In this document: positions 6,342-8,998 of the stretch, piece by piece
Layout: each line of letters opens with the position of its first letter
Position numbering within the stretch: position 1 is the first letter of the stretch
NCBI GenBank assembly: GCA_013817065.1
Contig: JACDDJ010000147.1
Location: 1-8,998 of the forward strand
Reading direction: 5' to 3'
Length of the DNA: 8,998 nucleotides
Origin: Acidobacteriota bacterium
Lineage (GTDB): Bacteria > Acidobacteriota > Vicinamibacteria > Vicinamibacterales > 2-12-FULL-66-21
Notes under the pieces: generated by a model
What the model was told of the DNA's origin: nothing
The model's input: the letters and a program-made list of their open reading frames with translations, nothing else
Database searches by the model: none
Translations under genes and position numbers: made by a program

Positions 6342-6358
6342 CGGGCAAGCTTTGCCCG
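6342..6358. repeat. Hairpin upstream of the lipoprotein gene
   Basis: CGGGCAA (6342-6348) and TTGCCCG (6352-6358) form a perfect 7-bp stem with a 3-nt loop, 22 nt before the lipoprotein ATG. Read on the minus strand it is followed only by CTTTCC. It is therefore either a leader hairpin of the lipoprotein mRNA or a weak terminator for the upstream NUDIX gene. Confidence 0.45.
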
Positions 6359-6381
6359 GCTGTATTCGCAGGGAGGGAAAA

Positions 6382-6390
6382 AGTATACCA
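6382..6390 (-). promoter_or_regulatory. Extended -10 promoter candidate for the lipoprotein gene
   Basis: On the minus strand TGG is directly followed by TATACT, an extended -10 (TGnTATACT) with 5 of 6 matches in the hexamer. Expected transcription would start near 6375 and give a leader of about 55 nt containing the 6342-6358 hairpin. There is no recognisable -35. Apart from this promoter and hairpin, I see nothing in the 159 bp gap 6320-6478. Confidence 0.4.
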
Positions 6391-6478
6391 GTCGTAGGCG
6401 CCCGTATTTTCAGTCTTTATAGTAGAGCTCTGTTCATGACGACGGCGAAAATCGAGTGTGGGAATTCACAACCGTGAT

Positions 6479-7003
6479 TCAGCCGAGGGCGTGGCCGGTC
6501 GCCCCGGACAGGTAGTCGCGAAGAGCTCGCGACGTGCTGTCGAAGGCGAGTTTGTCCCAGGGAAGCTCGTCCGGCCGGAAGAGGCGGGCTTCAAGGCACT
6601 CCTCGTCCGTGCACAACTCCCCGCCCACCATGCGTCCTGCATACACGAGCACGATCAGCGAGCGCTGCGCATAGGAATAGATGTTGACGAGCTTCTCGAG
6701 TTCCACATCGACGCCGGCTTCCTCGCGCGCCTCGCGGATGGCCGCGCCGGTGACTTCCTCGCCGCGATCGACGTAGCCGCCAGGAAACACCCACAGTCCG
6801 TAACCCGGTTGAATGGCTCGTCGAACCATCACCAGTCGTTCGTCATCTGTCCGGATGATCGTTCCGACCGCCACCTTCGGATCCAGGTAGATGACCTGGC
6901 CGCAACGCGTGCAGACCAGGCGCTCTGGATCCCCTGTTTTCAGCAGCCTGCTCTCGAGCGGACCGGCACACGTCGGGCAGTAGCGGTAGTCAATTTCCAT
7001 CAC
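6479..7003 (-). CDS. NUDIX hydrolase with N-terminal zinc ribbon
   Basis: The protein has 173 or 174 residues. Numbered from the ATG at 7000, CPTC (8-11) and CTRC (30-33) form a four-cysteine zinc ribbon. The complete NUDIX box runs from Gly75 to Val97 (GYVDRGEE, then REAREEAGV) and matches the consensus at every position. The layout resembles zinc-ribbon NUDIX proteins near the NudC / ADP-ribose pyrophosphatase group, but the substrate cannot be read from the sequence; nucleoside-diphosphate derivatives are most likely. GTG 7003 and ATG 7000 are adjacent possible starts; GGGAG lies 10 nt before the GTG and 13 nt before the ATG, which slightly favours the GTG. The gene diverges from peptide deformylase with only 15-18 bp between start codons, so its promoter must lie inside the deformylase coding sequence. 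It is upstream of the lipoprotein gene on the same strand, separated by 159 bp. Confidence 0.88.
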   Translation of the reverse strand: MMEIDYRYCPTCAGPLESRLLKTGDPERLVCTRCGQVIYLDPKVAVGTIIRTDDERLVMVRRAIQPGYGLWVFPGGYVDRGEEVTGAAIREAREEAGVDVELEKLVNIYSYAQRSLIVLVYAGRMVGGELCTDEECLEARLFRPDELPWDKLAFDSTSRALRDYLSGATGHALG

Positions 7004-7006
7004 TCA

Positions 7007-7012
7007 TATAAT
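7007..7012 (+). promoter_or_regulatory. -10 box (TATAAT) of def
   Basis: This is a perfect TATAAT on the plus strand, ending 6 nt before the def ATG at 7019. The spacer CATATAATTCTCCC has no Shine-Dalgarno, so transcription probably begins at the start codon and the mRNA is leaderless. No good -35 is visible; that position lies inside the NUDIX gene. Confidence 0.6.
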
Positions 7013-7018
7013 TCTCCC

Positions 7019-7591
7019 ATGGCCATTCTGAAAGTCGCGCGCATGGGGCATCCCGTGCTCCGCGCGAAAGCGCGTCCGCTCGAAGCCGGCGAGATCCGAT
7101 CGCCCGCGGTCCAGCAGCTCATCGACGACATGTTCGAGACGATGGCGGAATACCAGGGCGTCGGGCTCGCCGCGCCCCAGATTCACGAGAGCGTCCGCCT
7201 CTTCGTGGCCGGCATCCCCGCGCGCAGCCGCGACGAGCAGGATGCAGAGGACGAAGACGACGAAGACGACGACATGCCGTTGATCGCGATGATCAACCCG
7301 GAGATCACGCCCGCTGGCAGAGAGATGGCCGAGGACTGGGAAGGCTGCCTGAGCATTCCTGATATTCGTGGCCGTGTGCCCCGCCCCCGCTCGATCGTCG
7401 TGCGAGGCTACGATCGGAAGGGCAAGCGCATGGAACTCAAAGCGTCCGGCTTCAGCGCGCGTGTGATGCAGCACGAGACCGACCACCTGGACGGCGTGCT
7501 GTTTTTCGATCGGATGAAGTCGTTCGAGACGCTGACCTTCCTCGACGAGTTCGGCCGCTACTGGAGCCGGAGGGACGTTCGCGAGGAGTAG
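7019..7591 (+). CDS. def: Peptide deformylase with acidic insertion
   Basis: This metalloenzyme removes the formyl group from the N-terminal methionine of new proteins. The 190 residues carry all three family motifs: GVGLAAPQ (47-54), EGCLS (108-112, metal ligand Cys110) and QHETDHLDG (151-159), with ligands His152 and His156 and catalytic Glu153. The frame is open upstream, but ATG 7019 gives the typical start MAILKVARMGHPVLR. Between the strand ending LFVAGIP and the strand AMINPE there is an insertion of roughly 15 residues (71-85). It is almost wholly Asp/Glu and is encoded in part by a 9-bp GACGAAGAC repeat; E. coli deformylase has only a few residues here. A perfect TATAAT 6 nt before the start suggests a leaderless mRNA. 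The gene is divergent to the NUDIX gene and convergent with the thyX-like gene, 13 bp away. Confidence 0.95.
   Translation: MAILKVARMGHPVLRAKARPLEAGEIRSPAVQQLIDDMFETMAEYQGVGLAAPQIHESVRLFVAGIPARSRDEQDAEDEDDEDDDMPLIAMINPEITPAGREMAEDWEGCLSIPDIRGRVPRPRSIVVRGYDRKGKRMELKASGFSARVMQHETDHLDGVLFFDRMKSFETLTFLDEFGRYWSRRDVREE
7250..7273 (+). repeat. GACGAAGAC microsatellite inside def
   Basis: Two copies of the 9-mer GACGAAGAC are followed by GACGAC, all in frame, coding for residues 78-85 of deformylase. It is a likely slippage site that could lengthen or shorten the acidic loop in steps of three bases without breaking the frame. Confidence 0.7.
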
Positions 7592-7604
7592 GGCTGTCGG
7601 CTCG

Positions 7605-8998
7605 TTACGCCTGTCCCGTCGCGCTCAGTCTCTTCTTTTCCAGGTTCCGCTCCGAACCGAGTCGCTCCAGCTCCACCGCCGTGTGATCCACGAACGTCAT
7701 CGCGTCGGCGACGGCGTGGTGACCGGCTTTCTCGGCGATGAGTTTGTGCATCTGCTGACAGACGCGCCGGTAGGCGGGATGCCCCTGCGGCGCGGTGCGA
7801 AGCTCGATCGTGTGCATCGCTTCGCGCGCGTTCATCTCCATGTAGAAGCGCACGCGGTAGGCCATGGTCACGGCGTACTGCGCGGCTGCGCCGAGCCCGG
7901 CCCCGATCATCGCCTCGTGAAGAGAGGCGCTGGCATCCATTACGCGATCCCAGTCGTCCCCTGCACCGGCTTCGCGGATGGCTTCCGGTTCGGTGAACCC
8001 ATGCCTGGTCGTGAGCTGTTGCCACTCGAGCGTGAGCATGCGGTGCCGCTGCAAATCTCGAAAGGCGCCGTAATCGGTCAGGACGTCGAACCGATATGTC
8101 GTCCGCTCGAACGCTCGTCCGGGGCGGTGGCGCCGGTTGGAGCGATCACCGATGTAGGCGCGCAGCAACTGCGCCCGCTGGTCAGGTGTCATCCGGCGCG
8201 AGATCTCCAGCAGCTGCGCATCGGGCAGATCCGATACGGCGTAAAGCGCGGCGGCGACGATGCGGATCTCACCGTCGGGATCGAAGTCCGAGAGCACGAC
8301 CTCGTCGGCCTGGTCCGAGCTGGAGTCGTTCAACAGGTCAGCAGCGAGCGCGGCCGTCGCGTTTCGTGTCGACGCGAGATACTCGCTCCATCGTCCGCCC
8401 CGGTCGGGCACGTCGACGCGCGTAAGAAAAGCCGGAATCACCTTGCGCAGTTCTTCCAGCATGACGTCGGCGCAGGCGCGGGCTTCGGCGAGCGGATGCG
8501 CGCGCAGGCGCAGCAGCAGCGCTTCGAACGCCTGTCCAGTCCCGTAGATCCCGACGTTCGACTGGGTTGAGGCCGGCAGCATCCCTCGCAGCGTGTCGAG
8601 TGCCTTGGCGCGGATCGCGGCGCGGTGAACGCCTTCGCTGTCGCCGGCGCTTCTCGGGTAGCGCCGTTCGAAGTGTTCCTGCACCGCCGGGATCCACTTC
8701 GCGTACAACGTGAACGTCTCGTCCATCACCGCGGTGTAGCGGTCGCGCAACGCACCGGTGACTTCGTCCGGCACGTGATAACGCCATCGTCCGTGCAGCT
8801 TGTCGGTGTAGGGGACGTAACGGGTGGACTGCTCGAGATAGGCCATCAGCCGTCCCCACTCGAGCACCTTGGTGAGGACGTTCGAGACGTACTCGCAGGC
8901 GATGTGCGCGCCTCCCAGCTGTGCGACCGAGTCGTCGCCGTATTCGTTGAAGACGCGGTCGTAAAGTTTTTCCGCGCGGGAAGTGCCGACACTGCTGA
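7605..8998 (-). CDS. Duplicated ThyX-like (FAD-dependent thymidylate synthase family) protein, 5' end beyond window
   Basis: ThyX makes dTMP from dUMP using FAD, NADPH and methylene-tetrahydrofolate. The frame is open through the right edge, and 463 residues are visible. GTG 8867 is only an internal codon: upstream residues such as YGDDSVAQLGG (19-29) are typical of long ThyX-like proteins. The visible part holds two ThyX-like halves. In the first, EWGRLMAYLEQSTRY (46-60) aligns with the signature RHRxxSxNExSxRY but lacks RHR. In the second, RHRMLTLEWQQLTTRH (317-332) has RHR but lacks the serine seven residues later. FYMEMNAREAMHTIELR (about 384-400) matches the C-terminal substrate-binding helix (NARSLMxFLxLR) of ThyX, with a similar element (YGTGQAFEALLLRLR) in the first half. 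At over 463 residues it is about twice the 220-250 of a standard ThyX. Whether it makes dTMP is open; it may be a paralogue with another role. The stop is 13 bp from the convergent def stop. Confidence 0.82.
   Translation of the reverse strand, partial: SSVGTSRAEKLYDRVFNEYGDDSVAQLGGAHIACEYVSNVLTKVLEWGRLMAYLEQSTRYVPYTDKLHGRWRYHVPDEVTGALRDRYTAVMDETFTLYAKWIPAVQEHFERRYPRSAGDSEGVHRAAIRAKALDTLRGMLPASTQSNVGIYGTGQAFEALLLRLRAHPLAEARACADVMLEELRKVIPAFLTRVDVPDRGGRWSEYLASTRNATAALAADLLNDSSSDQADEVVLSDFDPDGEIRIVAAALYAVSDLPDAQLLEISRRMTPDQRAQLLRAYIGDRSNRRHRPGRAFERTTYRFDVLTDYGAFRDLQRHRMLTLEWQQLTTRHGFTEPEAIREAGAGDDWDRVMDASASLHEAMIGAGLGAAAQYAVTMAYRVRFYMEMNAREAMHTIELRTAPQGHPAYRRVCQQMHKLIAEKAGHHAVADAMTFVDHTAVELERLGSERNLEKKRLSATGQA

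Noticed and set aside
6342..6358. Intrinsic terminator of the NUDIX gene
   Set aside because: The stem is only 7 bp and is followed by CTTTCC rather than a U-tract; it also lies downstream of a plausible promoter for the next gene. Kept only as a hairpin.
6458..7018. In-frame extension upstream of def
   Set aside because: It is antisense to the zinc-ribbon NUDIX gene, and deformylase similarity begins exactly at ATG 7019.
7683..8570. 295-residue plus-strand frame opposite the thyX-like gene
   Set aside because: It is a shadow of a supported coding frame, with no motif of its own.
7605..8867. A 420-residue protein starting at GTG 8867
   Set aside because: The frame continues without a stop to the window edge, and the upstream 43 residues are ThyX-like, so 8867 is an internal valine codon.

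Overview
The window is about 9 kb of GC-rich bacterial chromosome with tightly packed genes on both strands. Nothing in it is phage-, plasmid- or IS-like. The best guess for the source is an Acidobacteriota relative, possibly of the Vicinamibacteria type. This rests on high GC, an hpnCDE squalene module, a long two-domain ThyX-like protein, and degenerate tandem and palindromic repeats at gene junctions. It is an inference only, because no rRNA or other phylogenetic marker is present.

Layout. (a) 1-4708, minus strand: a probable five-gene operon read as PduO-type cobalamin adenosyltransferase, hpnC, hpnD, hpnE, thiI. The thiI gene runs off the left edge. hpnC, hpnD and hpnE encode the three-step route from farnesyl diphosphate through presqualene diphosphate and hydroxysqualene to squalene, the hopanoid precursor. 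No squalene-hopene cyclase gene is in view. Two junctions of this operon carry repetitive DNA: a GTGCTAC/GTGCT tandem repeat between hpnC and hpnD, and a palindromic GGGGTCAG-type element at the 5' end of hpnE. (b) 4768-5864, plus strand: a short MutY adenine glycosylase overlapped by 4 bp by a MutT-like NUDIX gene, together an oxidised-guanine repair unit. (c) 5861-7003, minus strand: a small lipoprotein gene whose stop codon interlocks with that of mutT, and a zinc-ribbon NUDIX hydrolase. (d) 7019-7591, plus strand: peptide deformylase with an unusual acidic insertion, starting only 15-18 bp from the divergent NUDIX gene. (e) 7605-8998, minus strand: a duplicated ThyX-like protein that is open at the right edge.

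The most notable signals are these. The ThyX signature is divided between the two halves of the ThyX-like protein. Two genes (adenosyltransferase and deformylase) have a perfect TATAAT 6-7 nt before the start codon and no ribosome binding site, as expected for leaderless mRNAs. Repeats intrude into the coding ends of hpnC and hpnE. The MutY lacks its usual C-terminal domain and sits in an overlapping pair with a NUDIX enzyme. I found no CRISPR array, tRNA, rRNA, transposase or defence-type cluster, and I do not claim a wholly new system here.
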